Origin: Photorhabdus sp. CRCIA-P01
GTDB lineage: Bacteria > Pseudomonadota > Gammaproteobacteria > Enterobacterales > Enterobacteriaceae
Assembly: GCF_003545805.1 (NCBI RefSeq)
Contig: NZ_NMQR01000040.1
Span: 1 to 32,263, forward strand
Length of the DNA stretch: 32,263 nt
Reading direction: 5' to 3'
Positions 1 to 8,784 of the stretch are shown here, in pieces. Every line of letters starts with the position of its first letter. The first letter of the stretch is position 1. A program made the translations under genes and the position numbers. Below the pieces are notes generated by a model, which was given only the letters and a program-made list of their open reading frames with translations, searched no databases and was not told where the DNA came from.

Positions 1-305
1 ACCCGTCATCAGTGATTTCACACTACCCGCGACAGCCTGATTTTTACCCTCCAGATCATTCAGGGCATGCTGACAATAATTATCCCCAATAGCACAAGAT
101 GTAATAGCGGCTGCACCGTCAAAAAGGTAATCAGCGCCCACAAGAGCAAAGTCACCGGCATCATTGAGGGCGCCTAACACACTATTCACAGCCGTTGAAG
201 TTTTACCTTCACCCAATTTTTCCCTAACCTGATTTTTCCACCATTCGGTACTTTGTTTGACTGACTCTCTGGCCTTGTCACCGGACAACGAGTTATTCTC
301 AACGC
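1..305 (-). other. atypical TcC C-terminal (toxin tip) region, partial
   Basis: After HWEQGLPDSV the translated sequence leaves the RHS pattern and becomes helical and Ala/Gly-rich, with segments such as WWKNQVREKLGEG, ALNDAGDFALVGADYLF and CAIGDNYCQHALNDLEGKN. From memory, this resembles the pre-toxin segment of Rhs/PAAR-type polymorphic toxins rather than the usual Tc hypervariable region; this was not checked by a search. The DNA is visibly richer in A+T than the shell before it, which fits cassette exchange. The catalytic toxin domain, if present, lies beyond base 1. Confidence 0.5.
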
Positions 306-2007
306 TATCCGGCAGCCCCTGCTCCCAGTGCAGCCCTTGTATCTGCGCCCCTCCGGCGCCGGTGATCGATATCGTTTGTAACGAGGTCATCAGACGTTCA
401 CCGTGGTGTGTGGTGTGCAGGTTGATATCGGTAAAATAGCGCGTCTGTTGCCGTTTCAGCGTGTCACCTTGCCGCCAGAGGCTGAGTTTCCCGGTCCGCT
501 GGTTGCCGCCGTCATAGCGATAGCTTTCACTGTTTTCATCATCCGGGCCACCATACAGACTCACCTGACGCAGTTCACCACGTCGCCCCCAGCGGAGTTG
601 CTGCCCTGAGCTGAGCAGTAGCTGATTACCAGCGGGATCAAACAGTTCCCCGGCTTTTTCCGGCGTATCCGCCAGTGAACTGGCGATGGCGCGGTTGCTG
701 TGGGCGCAGACGGTGATGTCGAGGGTGTAGTTATTATCGCTGGCGGGAGCGTGGTGGCGTATTTGCGTCAGATTGCCGCCCCGATCGTACTGGTAGCGGC
801 GCTGATAGTTGGTGCAAACGCGATGATCGCCGGAGTGGGGGAGATAAACCGCCGGCAGCGACTGGCTTTGCCGACCGGCATTAGCCGCTTCGCGACCACT
901 GGCGCTGACTAGCTGGTACAGGGTGTCATAGATCCAGACGGTTTTCGCTGCTACCTGTTGATTGCGCCAGAAGAGGGTTTCTTCCGCTTTGTTCTCCATG
1001 CTGACCGCATTGCCGGCCGGATCGTACTGATAACAGAGATCCTGCAGCAGCTTCTTGCCGGAGCCCTGTCCCTGTGGCCGCGTAACGCGCAGGTTAATTA
1101 GCCGCTGTGTTTCCGCTTCATACGCATAGGTGGAGACGATGCCGTTGCCATGCTCTTCCTGCACTAACTGTCCGGCAGGCGAATAGTGCGCGGATTTCAC
1201 TATCGTCTGTTTTGTCGCGCCTTTGATGGTCAGGCTATTAGCGGACAGTAAACCGGCGACATCGTAGGTTGCCTCGCGGATATTGCCTTTGACGTCGCAT
1301 TGGGTGATCACCTGATTCAGCGCGTTGGTGGTGCAGGTAGCGGTGAATTTTTCGGCCTGCAACCGCTGCAGCCAGGCGGATTCCGTTTCTCCTGCCCAGT
1401 CGGCTTCGGCGTCGTCGATCAGCCACTGGCGCGTGGTGGCGAGTGGTTGTCCGCTGAGGCTGATGGCGTCACTACTGACTCTCCCTGCGGTGTCATAGTG
1501 GTACCGCCAGTGACCGGCCAGATTCAGCCGTTTTTCCTCTGCGCTGCCGGTTGCCCAGATAAATCGCTCGGTGATGCGCGGCACATCGCCTTTGCCCTGT
1601 TCCTAAATGGTTAGCGGTCGGCCAGGCAATGTGGCGGCTTCATATTGCCAGCAGCGGGTTGTCCCTTGCGGGTTGATACTGAACAACGGGCGTCCCTCAA
1701 TATCATTGAGCGCGATAGTAGTGCCGCTATCAACGCTGTCCACCCGCAGTGTTTGCCCGCTCAGCGAGGAGAAGTAACGAAAGTTGGCGGCCACCGTGGC
1801 GTCGTGCTGCCGCAGCTGTACCAGCCGGGGATCAATGCTCTGTTCCGCGTCGAGGCGGGCATTGAAAGTATGCAGCGTGATTCGTTGATCAACCTCGTCC
1901 GGTGTGTCGGGATGGCGATAATAGTTTATTTCGCGCACCATTTTGCCGTGGTTGCCCAATGCCCGAATCACCGGCGTCTGATGGTGAAGTTTCTGCCGGC
2001 TAAGCAT
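1..2007 (-). pseudogene. tccC: TcC-type Tc toxin subunit (RHS-repeat cocoon plus toxin tip), interrupted by an in-frame amber codon, 3' end outside window
   Basis: TcC proteins pair with TcB to form a hollow cocoon that encloses the C-terminal toxic domain. The frame opens at 2007 with MLSRQKLHHQTP behind a strong GAGGAG site; a GTG at 2025 is a weaker alternative. It shows the TcC N-terminal pattern (VREINYYRHPDTPDEVDQRIT) and then YD-type RHS repeats (HYDTAGRV, YQYDPAGN, YQYDRGGN). At 1603-1605, about residue 135, the frame meets TAG directly after GRPLTI. The same frame then continues with typical TcC sequence (PRITERFIWATG) and no further stop to base 1, another 534 codons. The shell pattern ends near residue 565 (HWEQGLPD); after that comes unrelated sequence, where normal TcC proteins have about 100 more conserved RHS-core residues. 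The gene starts 29 bp after the nitrilase-like gene and is last in the operon. A point mutation or a sequencing error in an otherwise intact gene is the simplest reading. Confidence 0.85.
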
Positions 2008-2036
2008 GCTCTCTCCTCTTTCCACCTGATGCCGCG

Positions 2037-2960
2037 TCAGGTAATATCCAGCGTTGCTGTTGCCAGCCCGGGGGTTAAAAAAACAGGTTCGATTTTTTGG
2101 CTAATGTGCTGATTTTTTACGGTGAAGAACTCAATTTCTCCCGGATTGATCCCGTCATTACGGATGGCATATTGCACGCTGGCCGGATAACTGTGGGAAT
2201 CGTAGAGTTTTTCTCCGCAGGCCAGCAGGAAATCGATTTTACTGTTCTGATTCTGCTGGTTTTTTTGCTGCTCACCAGTACTGAGACGTGTGTAGTCGAG
2301 GCAAATATTGATGCTGAACGGACACGCTTTAATGATGTCGTTAGCCAGCCAGGCGCCATACGCATCAGCAGAGCGATGCTCCGGGGCGCTGGTGCTGGTT
2401 TTTAAGACGGCAACAACCAGTGAATCTGCCAGTTTACAGGCAATAATATCGCCTGACTCGCCCACCTGTGAGCCAAAATCGACCCAGGAGGTATAACGTT
2501 TCGGCCACATGGATATCTCCGGCGCAGCAGGGCGATTGCCGGCGATCAGCGCGTAATTGAGGGCTTCATAGGTGCCTTTCTGCGCGGTTTCAACCAGCGT
2601 GGCCACCGTCCCGGCAAGGAGCACGATCTGACCATATTTATCGGCCGGGAATTTGTCGACGATTGCGCTGACCCGTGATGATAGCTGATCGAGGTAATAG
2701 TCGGTCAGACGGTGCAATTCGTCGGTCGTTTTCAGCGCATCCCAGCGGATATTCCAGAAAAATTCCGGCAGAGTGATCAGCAGAGGGGCTGAACCCTGTT
2801 TCGCCTGCAGTAGTGCGGTCAGCGCCTGTTCGGTTTCCGTCTGACGCCGCAGGAGATGTTGCTGCGCATAGTCGGTAATACTCTGCTGTGGATCCCGGTC
2901 AGGCAGATGGCGCTCGCGTTCACTGGTGATGGCACGTAGTGCGGCAACCTGAATATGCAT
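2037..2960 (-). CDS. nitrilase/carbon-nitrogen-hydrolase-like protein inside the Tc operon
   Basis: The predicted 307-residue protein starts at MHIQVAALRAIT, behind AGGAGA with 8 nt spacing; the upstream start at 2987 lacks such a site. It has no signal peptide. The sequence carries a plausible Glu-Lys-Cys triad of the nitrilase superfamily: E66 in LITLPEFFW after a hydrophobic strand, K154 in MWPKRYTS after the strand ALNYALIAGN, and C220 in INICLDYT, where Cys-x-Asp matches the superfamily's nucleophile elbow. Hydrophobic strands (QIVLLAGTVATLV, SLVVAVLK) fit the alpha-beta-beta-alpha fold. Enzymes of this superfamily hydrolyse or condense nitriles and amides. The substrate cannot be told from sequence. 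It lies between tcB (60 bp upstream) and tcC (29 bp downstream) and is probably co-transcribed. I know of no standard Tc component of this type; a divergent hypothetical protein without activity remains possible. Confidence 0.6.
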   Translation of the reverse strand: MHIQVAALRAITSERERHLPDRDPQQSITDYAQQHLLRRQTETEQALTALLQAKQGSAPLLITLPEFFWNIRWDALKTTDELHRLTDYYLDQLSSRVSAIVDKFPADKYGQIVLLAGTVATLVETAQKGTYEALNYALIAGNRPAAPEISMWPKRYTSWVDFGSQVGESGDIIACKLADSLVVAVLKTSTSAPEHRSADAYGAWLANDIIKACPFSINICLDYTRLSTGEQQKNQQNQNSKIDFLLACGEKLYDSHSYPASVQYAIRNDGINPGEIEFFTVKNQHISQKIEPVFLTPGLATATLDIT

Positions 2961-3020
2961 TTTCGTCTCTCCTGATATGATAGTCATCGCTTACTGGTAT
3001 AAGGGATGCAATGGCTGACC

Positions 3021-6000
3021 TTATGATTTACTGCTGCGGGCCGCTTCAACCTCACTCCAGGTATCGTTCTCATCTTCTGCGACGCTGAACCATGGGTAGT
3101 AGCTATTTCGTCGCAGATAGCCTTTGGCGGTATGCACTGCAGTTTCCCGTCCCAGCGGATCGTAATAGTGGATATCTGCATGACCACGGGTTCGCAAGGT
3201 GTTATCAGCAAGGTAGCACCAGTCATCAGCAAAAAAGGGTTGATAAACCCGTACCGGTAATCCCTTGTTGTTATATTCCACCCGGCCAGAGACCGCCCAG
3301 CGGGTCGGGGATGCGCTAGCGGGCTGGCCAGCGGTTGCCTGCTGCGGGTCGGATTCATAACGGGTCGCGGTCTGTAATTCACGCGCAAAACCATCGCAGA
3401 ACGTCACCTGGGTGCGGATCTTCTGCGCTTTATCCGGATAGTTATCGGCCACCAGTAAGGCGTTATGGACAGGGATTCGGGTTACGGCCCGCAGTTTCGC
3501 CACCGTTGGTTTGCTTACCCGGCTATCGATCTGACCAGACAGCAGCTGTCGGTGGGCGACGGCACGGAGATAACCATCCGGGGTGAGCCAGCCCAGCGCG
3601 AGCAGTGTCTGCTGTTCGGCGGTGCTTAATGTGTCGGGGTGACCCATCCAGCTACAGAGATCCATCACGATACGGCTGGCAACCGGTTGTTTTTCTGGTA
3701 TTTTGTCAAGAATCGCTGCCGGGGTGGCTGGCGGCAGGTTCGCTTTATCAACCGGCGTGAAGCCGATGTTTTTGCCGTTTTCGCTGCCATAAAAACTGGT
3801 GGCGATCACCCGGCCCAACGCATCCAGCGCGACAGCAGAAATGTTGTCGTTAATGTCGGTCAGCTGGCAGGGGGTGAGAAAACGATAATCATAGCGGGCC
3901 GAGGAGACATGGCCTGCGGCATCGGTAAGGGTAGTCAGGGCGCAGAAATAGCGATCCCAGCCATAGCGGGTTTCCCCGGACAGCAGGCTGGTGCGCGAGG
4001 TGCGGGGTAAGAAAAAGCCTTTCTCATCATGGCGCTGCGTGTAGCCCCGGCGAGCGACCCAGATCGATTCGTTCGTTTTGCCGGATCGTTTGCTGGTTTG
4101 CACATAGCCCGCGGCTTGCAGTTTCTTCGTGCGCTCTTCCCCTTCCCAGGTGCCATCAAAAGCGTGCAGGCACTGGTCATCAAACTCGGCGGTTTCCGTA
4201 TACTTCACTAAGGCGGTCAGCTCTGGCGGTGTGGTTTCATACTCCAGCCGGGTCTGGCCGAGAAACGTGCGTGGCTGCTTAGCGTCTAACAGCCCGCCGG
4301 TGGCGGTCAGTGATTCAAAGCTCAGCCCGGCGGCAGGCAGCGACGACGCAGGGTACTGCAACGCATGCTGCCAGCTGCAGTCGGGCAGATGCAGACGCCA
4401 GCACTGCGGTTCGCTCAGATGATAAAACTGCGACTGTTGTTCATTGATGTGCAAGATAAATTGCTGGTCGTCGCGGGTGGCGTTCAGGGCCTTGGCAGGC
4501 AGTGACGGCGGATAGTCGCCCGAGACATCCGCCGAACGCCGGGGATAGAGAATCTCCGCGCTATGCGTGATGGCGCCAAAGGCATCCTGCTGCAGGCAGA
4601 TGCTTTGTGTCACCCGGGGATCGCCGGCGATACGTTCGTAGTGGTAACTGAGCGTCTCCAGCTGGGCCGGATAAACCACCGGATAAACCTGATCGTCGCC
4701 GGGCCGGATCTGGCGCAGCTGATAACGAAAGAAGGTGATGCTGTAGGGGATGGCAGCGGCGGCGGAATGGTCGTCACCGTACAGCTCCTGACGAAGCAGC
4801 TGTCCCTGCAACGAACGCCAGAGCTGGTGTTGCACGGTGGCAGGGATCTGCTCTGTAAAGAGCGGAAGATCCGCTTTAGCGCCATCATCCCAGCGCGTTA
4901 AACGTGTGGCCTGCAAGTGGTAAGGCAGCCACAGCTTGCTGCTGGCGATCGCCGGTAATTTTTCGTCACTGACGCCGCCGGTGTGGTACCAGCTGCGGGT
5001 CACGGTCGGGCTACTGACGCTGCCATGGGCGCCGGTGGCACAGGCATTTTCATCGCTATCGCGCGATTCAACCATGGCAAAACCGCGAAACTCCCGCTCG
5101 ATACCATCGTAGACGCCGCGCTGATAGCGGTAATTTTGTGTCAGGCGGTTGCCGGTGATCTCATCCTGGATTTGTACGTCGCTCAGGAGCTGGACCGGGA
5201 AAGGCAGGCGACAGACTGCCTGCGGGGAGGCTTGTTTCTCATCCAGCCAGAACTGCGCTGAACTGCGGTAGGTAAGCCGGGTATCCGCGCCCATATTGTT
5301 ATTGATGCCTGCCAGCAGATACGGTTTATGTTCAGCGAAGGTGTAACGCCAGTGACGTACGGTCATGTAGGGTACACTCAGAATCAGGCTGGTGCTGCCA
5401 CTGCCATCAATATCGACACAACGTAGCTGGCATAAGCGGTCATAATGCACCCCCGGTGGCAGAGGCAACACGATTTCTGCCGCGAAACGCTGGCCCGACT
5501 GATTACGGAAAATACGCAGCAGGTTAGTCTCGGCATAAATAATGTCGACCGCGCCACTGCCATCAATATCGGCCAGACAGATCTGTGCGGGATTAAAGGT
5601 CTGTTTATCCAGAGTCAGGCCGGTTAACACCAGCGGCTGGCCAAATTTTCCGTGGCCCATATTCGGCCAGCAGGTGACGGTATCGTGGCGGATGCTGATT
5701 AAGTGCTGTTGTCCCGATCCTAACACGTCGCTAAAGGCGACCAGTTCGGTGACGTCCCGTCCTGCTACCGGCAGGGTGATCCCATCGGCCTGGAGAACGG
5801 TTTCTGGCGCGGTAAAGTGATTACTCTGATTGGTATACAAACGTACACTTTTCGGGCCAATCAGCACCAGATCCTGCAAGCCACTGCCCAGTAAATCCGT
5901 TAACTCTGCTTGCGGATCGAGAAATTCCGCCGGCCAGGCGTTGAAAGGAATAAACGAGGACCAGCTCTGGTCACTGTTTAACGTAAAGTAGCCCGCCAGC

Positions 6001-7382
6001 CCCGGTTGTTGCACAATCCAGTCGAGCTGGCCATCGCCGGTCAGATCTATCAGTGCCATGCCGGCACCACTGTAGGCCGGTGTGGCAGGCATCTGCTGCA
6101 TCGGGCCATAGATGATGCTGTCAGGTTGCCTGCCCCGCTGCGGAGCGCGATAACACCAGCCGTTGGTGGTGTGGTAAAGCAGCCCGGGTAGCCCTTCGCC
6201 ATACAGATCGACCAGCTGCCAGTGATGTTGCCCGCTGATATCGGTATCAGACAGGGCGTCAAAGGGCTGCCACTGGCTGGTGGTTAGCGCAGACTGAAAC
6301 GGGGTATAGCGAAAATCCAGCGGCGGGATGGCCAGTGGTTTACCCGTCGGCTCATAGCTGACCGAACGGACGGCGGTCAGCCGGGTTAATTCCGGGTTTT
6401 CATCATATTCTGCCAGCAGACGATTAATCAGCAACGGTTTCCCGCCGTTCAGCTCATCGAAGCAGTGAAACATCAGCACCTGGCGGCACAACAGGTTGAT
6501 CTGACGAGCGAAACCATACTCATAGCGCCGAATAAGATCGGTCCTGGCCGCCGGTACGTTTTTTTCCGCCTGCCAGGCGGGGGGCTGCATCATGTCGCAG
6601 CTGCGTTCGCCATAATCGAACAGCAGGACAAATAACCATCCCTTGTCATCAGGCGGGGTATCCTGCCAGGCGGCGAGCGTGCGGGTGGCTTCACGGTTAC
6701 CGTAACAGACCCGATCCAGCGCGGCGGTCTGGCACGCTTTGCGGTAGCAATAGCGGATTTGCTGGCCGTCAGGTGCTAACGACTCCTGTAGCCACCATTC
6801 GGCAACATGCTGCGGACAGGCGGGGTCGGCCAGCCGGGCCTGCGGATCTTTGCCCAGGCAGTGCAGTTCACCATTCGCGCTGTGCAGCAACCAGAATCCG
6901 GCGTCCTGTTCATTTTGTTGCCAGAATTCCAGGCGATGAAAGGCGCTCTCGGTGCGGGGATAGTAACGGGTAACGGTATAGCGGTGAGCCAGATCCTGTT
7001 CGCCATAGCGTTGGCATTGCCTGCTCTTGATCGCGCCTGCGGCATCACGTTCGGCGACCAGCTCTTCCCCCTCCGGACCGGTGAAACGATCTTCCGGGCC
7101 GTAGTGCGGTACTCCGTGCCGGGTTGAGCGGGTTACCCGCATCACGTTTACCCCCCAGCCATGGCCAAACACCCCGTTTTCTCCGCCGCTGGAGTAGTGC
7201 AGCGCTAACGGCGGGGCATAGCCCCGTCCGCGGGAGATCGGTAGCGGCAGGCTACACTCAGAAACGCCGAAACTGCCGACGGGTGCCAGCGTCTGTTTCA
7301 TTCCCTGTAAGGCCCCCCCGCCTTTCGGCAGGGCCAGAGAAGAAGGGGCGGTTATCGTATCCGGTGGTGACTGATTCTCCAT
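3021..7382 (-). CDS. tcaC: TcB-type Tc toxin subunit (SpvB/FG-GAP/RHS cocoon protein)
   Basis: This 1453-residue protein is about the usual TcB length. TcB caps the TcA pentamer through its beta-propeller and forms the cocoon with TcC. The start at 7382 (MENQSPPDTITAPS) follows GCAGGAGT at 7 nt spacing; the longer frame to 7466 has no such support and would overlap the upstream gene. The SpvB-like N-terminus is clear at residues 15-110 (LPKGGGALQGM, SPLPISRGRGYAPPL-like segment, HYSSGGENGVFGHGW). FG-GAP/VCBS-type propeller repeats run from about residue 385 to 670: DLYGEGLPGLL, DLTGDGQLDWI, DLLGSGLQDLV, DIDGSGAVDII, DIDGSGSTSLI. Middle and RHS-like regions follow, ending in the family-typical SYYPWFSVAEDENDTW. 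It lies 43 bp after the 425-residue secreted protein and 60 bp before the nitrilase-like gene. It appears intact. The symbol is a family label; tcdB-like would serve equally. Confidence 0.93.
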   Translation of the reverse strand: MENQSPPDTITAPSSLALPKGGGALQGMKQTLAPVGSFGVSECSLPLPISRGRGYAPPLALHYSSGGENGVFGHGWGVNVMRVTRSTRHGVPHYGPEDRFTGPEGEELVAERDAAGAIKSRQCQRYGEQDLAHRYTVTRYYPRTESAFHRLEFWQQNEQDAGFWLLHSANGELHCLGKDPQARLADPACPQHVAEWWLQESLAPDGQQIRYCYRKACQTAALDRVCYGNREATRTLAAWQDTPPDDKGWLFVLLFDYGERSCDMMQPPAWQAEKNVPAARTDLIRRYEYGFARQINLLCRQVLMFHCFDELNGGKPLLINRLLAEYDENPELTRLTAVRSVSYEPTGKPLAIPPLDFRYTPFQSALTTSQWQPFDALSDTDISGQHHWQLVDLYGEGLPGLLYHTTNGWCYRAPQRGRQPDSIIYGPMQQMPATPAYSGAGMALIDLTGDGQLDWIVQQPGLAGYFTLNSDQSWSSFIPFNAWPAEFLDPQAELTDLLGSGLQDLVLIGPKSVRLYTNQSNHFTAPETVLQADGITLPVAGRDVTELVAFSDVLGSGQQHLISIRHDTVTCWPNMGHGKFGQPLVLTGLTLDKQTFNPAQICLADIDGSGAVDIIYAETNLLRIFRNQSGQRFAAEIVLPLPPGVHYDRLCQLRCVDIDGSGSTSLILSVPYMTVRHWRYTFAEHKPYLLAGINNNMGADTRLTYRSSAQFWLDEKQASPQAVCRLPFPVQLLSDVQIQDEITGNRLTQNYRYQRGVYDGIEREFRGFAMVESRDSDENACATGAHGSVSSPTVTRSWYHTGGVSDEKLPAIASSKLWLPYHLQATRLTRWDDGAKADLPLFTEQIPATVQHQLWRSLQGQLLRQELYGDDHSAAAAIPYSITFFRYQLRQIRPGDDQVYPVVYPAQLETLSYHYERIAGDPRVTQSICLQQDAFGAITHSAEILYPRRSADVSGDYPPSLPAKALNATRDDQQFILHINEQQSQFYHLSEPQCWRLHLPDCSWQHALQYPASSLPAAGLSFESLTATGGLLDAKQPRTFLGQTRLEYETTPPELTALVKYTETAEFDDQCLHAFDGTWEGEERTKKLQAAGYVQTSKRSGKTNESIWVARRGYTQRHDEKGFFLPRTSRTSLLSGETRYGWDRYFCALTTLTDAAGHVSSARYDYRFLTPCQLTDINDNISAVALDALGRVIATSFYGSENGKNIGFTPVDKANLPPATPAAILDKIPEKQPVASRIVMDLCSWMGHPDTLSTAEQQTLLALGWLTPDGYLRAVAHRQLLSGQIDSRVSKPTVAKLRAVTRIPVHNALLVADNYPDKAQKIRTQVTFCDGFARELQTATRYESDPQQATAGQPASASPTRWAVSGRVEYNNKGLPVRVYQPFFADDWCYLADNTLRTRGHADIHYYDPLGRETAVHTAKGYLRRNSYYPWFSVAEDENDTWSEVEAARSSKS

Positions 7383-7425
7383 GGTAAACTCCTGCGGTGC
7401 CAGAGCAAAAAGCAGCTGCTGATAA

Positions 7426-8703
7426 TTATGCTTTCGGTTCAAAACGCACGATAAAAACGCCCTCACGCGGCAGCGGTTGCGAGGTTAAAAAGTCGCCTTT
7501 ATTGTCGTCATATTGTTGCCAGTTAGAAACCGGTAGTGAGGTTTCTTGCTGGCCGTCAAACAGTGTCAGACCGGAGGTCTCCCAGCTGTCGGGGTGCAGC
7601 GTGAAGATCGCTTTTGGCAGGGTGCCATCGATGGGCTGTAAACCGCCTTTGAGGTTGAGGCCCAGCGAGCCATCCTGATCCCGATAGGGCAATACGCTAT
7701 TCCACTGCAGTGTGCACTGTGTTCTGCTGCAGTTAAGCAGTTTTACCTGCGGCGTATTCAGCGTGCTGGTCACCATCGGGAACGTGGTGGTCACCGTTTT
7801 ACTTTCCGGCCAGTCAACCTGTTTCGTTACCTGAATGCGGGCGGTATAGTCCAGATGGGTGGGGACTGGCAGCGTGACGCTATAGTCTGCGCCCTTCACT
7901 ACGCCTTTGATCCCTTTCGTCTGATCTTCTGGCGTATAAATATTCTGGCCGCGGGTCATCGCCACGCCATTCGGATGGCTACTGTCAATCCACTCCACTT
8001 TATTCCCTTCGACCGCGCCTGAAACCGGCACGGTGAGGGTCATCTGTTTTTTATCCTCATTAAGCTTCACCACGCGGCTATTCAGCGGCGGGACGTTAGG
8101 CGTGGCATCGTGCAGGTTCGGGACCGGTATGTTGATCGCTAATATATTACGTGGTTGATCAACCGGGTTCTGTATCACGCCCTGAGTCAGTGAGCAGTTG
8201 GTGCCAAACGGCACGGTCGGTCTGGCGGCCAGTGATACCGTCTTGTAACCACTGGTGGTGATGGTTTCCGGCGGAATGCGCAGCGGAATGCGCATCGTAT
8301 AGTGGGTATCGGTAGTGAGCTTCAGTCGCACATATTCCGGTGTAACGTCCCACTGCCCCAGTGGACCGGGCGCAGGGGTGAGGAACCCTGCCAGTTCTCC
8401 GTTTTTATGGCCGTTCGCTGCTGGTATATGTGTATCCTTGTTGATCCAGTTTTCGCCCTCGCAAATGCGGAAGATGCCACCACTTTCATTGCCATTCGGT
8501 AAATTTTGTACCTGGGTGAGCGCTATCGACAGCGTGCCCTGCGGGCGAAAAACGTTTAACTCCGGGGCCTTGCGGGGGGTGAAGTCGTAATATTTATTGG
8601 CATTGTTATCCGCCGCATAGCCCGCCGCGGAAAAAAGCAATGCGCCAGTCGCCAGCCAGCCCGCTATTCCGTGGCGTAAAGGAAAATGATCAACGCATGA
8701 CAT
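7426..8703 (-). CDS. secreted protein of unknown function between TcA and TcB, shares a C-terminal motif with the 1150-residue secreted protein
   Basis: Family not recognised. The chosen start at 8703 (MSCVDHFPLRHG) follows CAGGAG at 6 nt and gives a Sec signal peptide with hydrophobic core GWLATGALLFSAAGYA and likely cleavage after GYA, so the mature protein should be periplasmic or exported. Predicted length is 425 residues. The body is rich in beta-forming, Thr/Val-rich sequence (TMRIPLRIPPETITTSGYKTVSL, MTLTVPVSGAV) without catalytic motifs I can name. Near the C-terminus it has LLNCSRTQCTLQWNSVLPY and ends LPREGVFIVRFEPKA. The large secreted protein upstream of tcA has the matching pattern NLNCTFRWKAPLPY and LPAKGTFEFN, so the two share a terminal domain with a probable disulfide. 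Flanked by tcA and tcB in one operon, it may be an accessory Tc subunit; that role is inference. Confidence 0.75.
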   Translation of the reverse strand: MSCVDHFPLRHGIAGWLATGALLFSAAGYAADNNANKYYDFTPRKAPELNVFRPQGTLSIALTQVQNLPNGNESGGIFRICEGENWINKDTHIPAANGHKNGELAGFLTPAPGPLGQWDVTPEYVRLKLTTDTHYTMRIPLRIPPETITTSGYKTVSLAARPTVPFGTNCSLTQGVIQNPVDQPRNILAINIPVPNLHDATPNVPPLNSRVVKLNEDKKQMTLTVPVSGAVEGNKVEWIDSSHPNGVAMTRGQNIYTPEDQTKGIKGVVKGADYSVTLPVPTHLDYTARIQVTKQVDWPESKTVTTTFPMVTSTLNTPQVKLLNCSRTQCTLQWNSVLPYRDQDGSLGLNLKGGLQPIDGTLPKAIFTLHPDSWETSGLTLFDGQQETSLPVSNWQQYDDNKGDFLTSQPLPREGVFIVRFEPKA

Positions 8704-8728
8704 AGATAACTCCTGATCGCTAAACCGG

Positions 8729-8755
8729 GCCGTGCGCCTCAATGGTGCGCACGGC
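8729..8755. repeat. intergenic hairpin between tcA and the 425-residue secreted protein gene
   Basis: GCCGTGCGC at 8729-8737 and GCGCACGGC at 8747-8755 are perfect inverted repeats of 9 bp around a 9-nt loop. No T-run follows on either strand, so it is not a standard terminator. A role in mRNA stability or in setting relative expression within the operon is possible. Confidence 0.65.
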
Positions 8756-8784
8756 AGTAACAAGTAAAGGCATCTGTCTGACAT

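Noticed and set aside
1603..1605. Amber codon recoded as pyrrolysine
   Set aside because: No supporting context or machinery visible, and nothing in the TcC family suggests it; mutation or error is simpler.
1300..2112. Plus-strand open frames across tcC (for example 1645-2112)
   Set aside because: They are antisense to a clear RHS-repeat frame and show no recognisable protein pattern; open only because of high G+C codon use.
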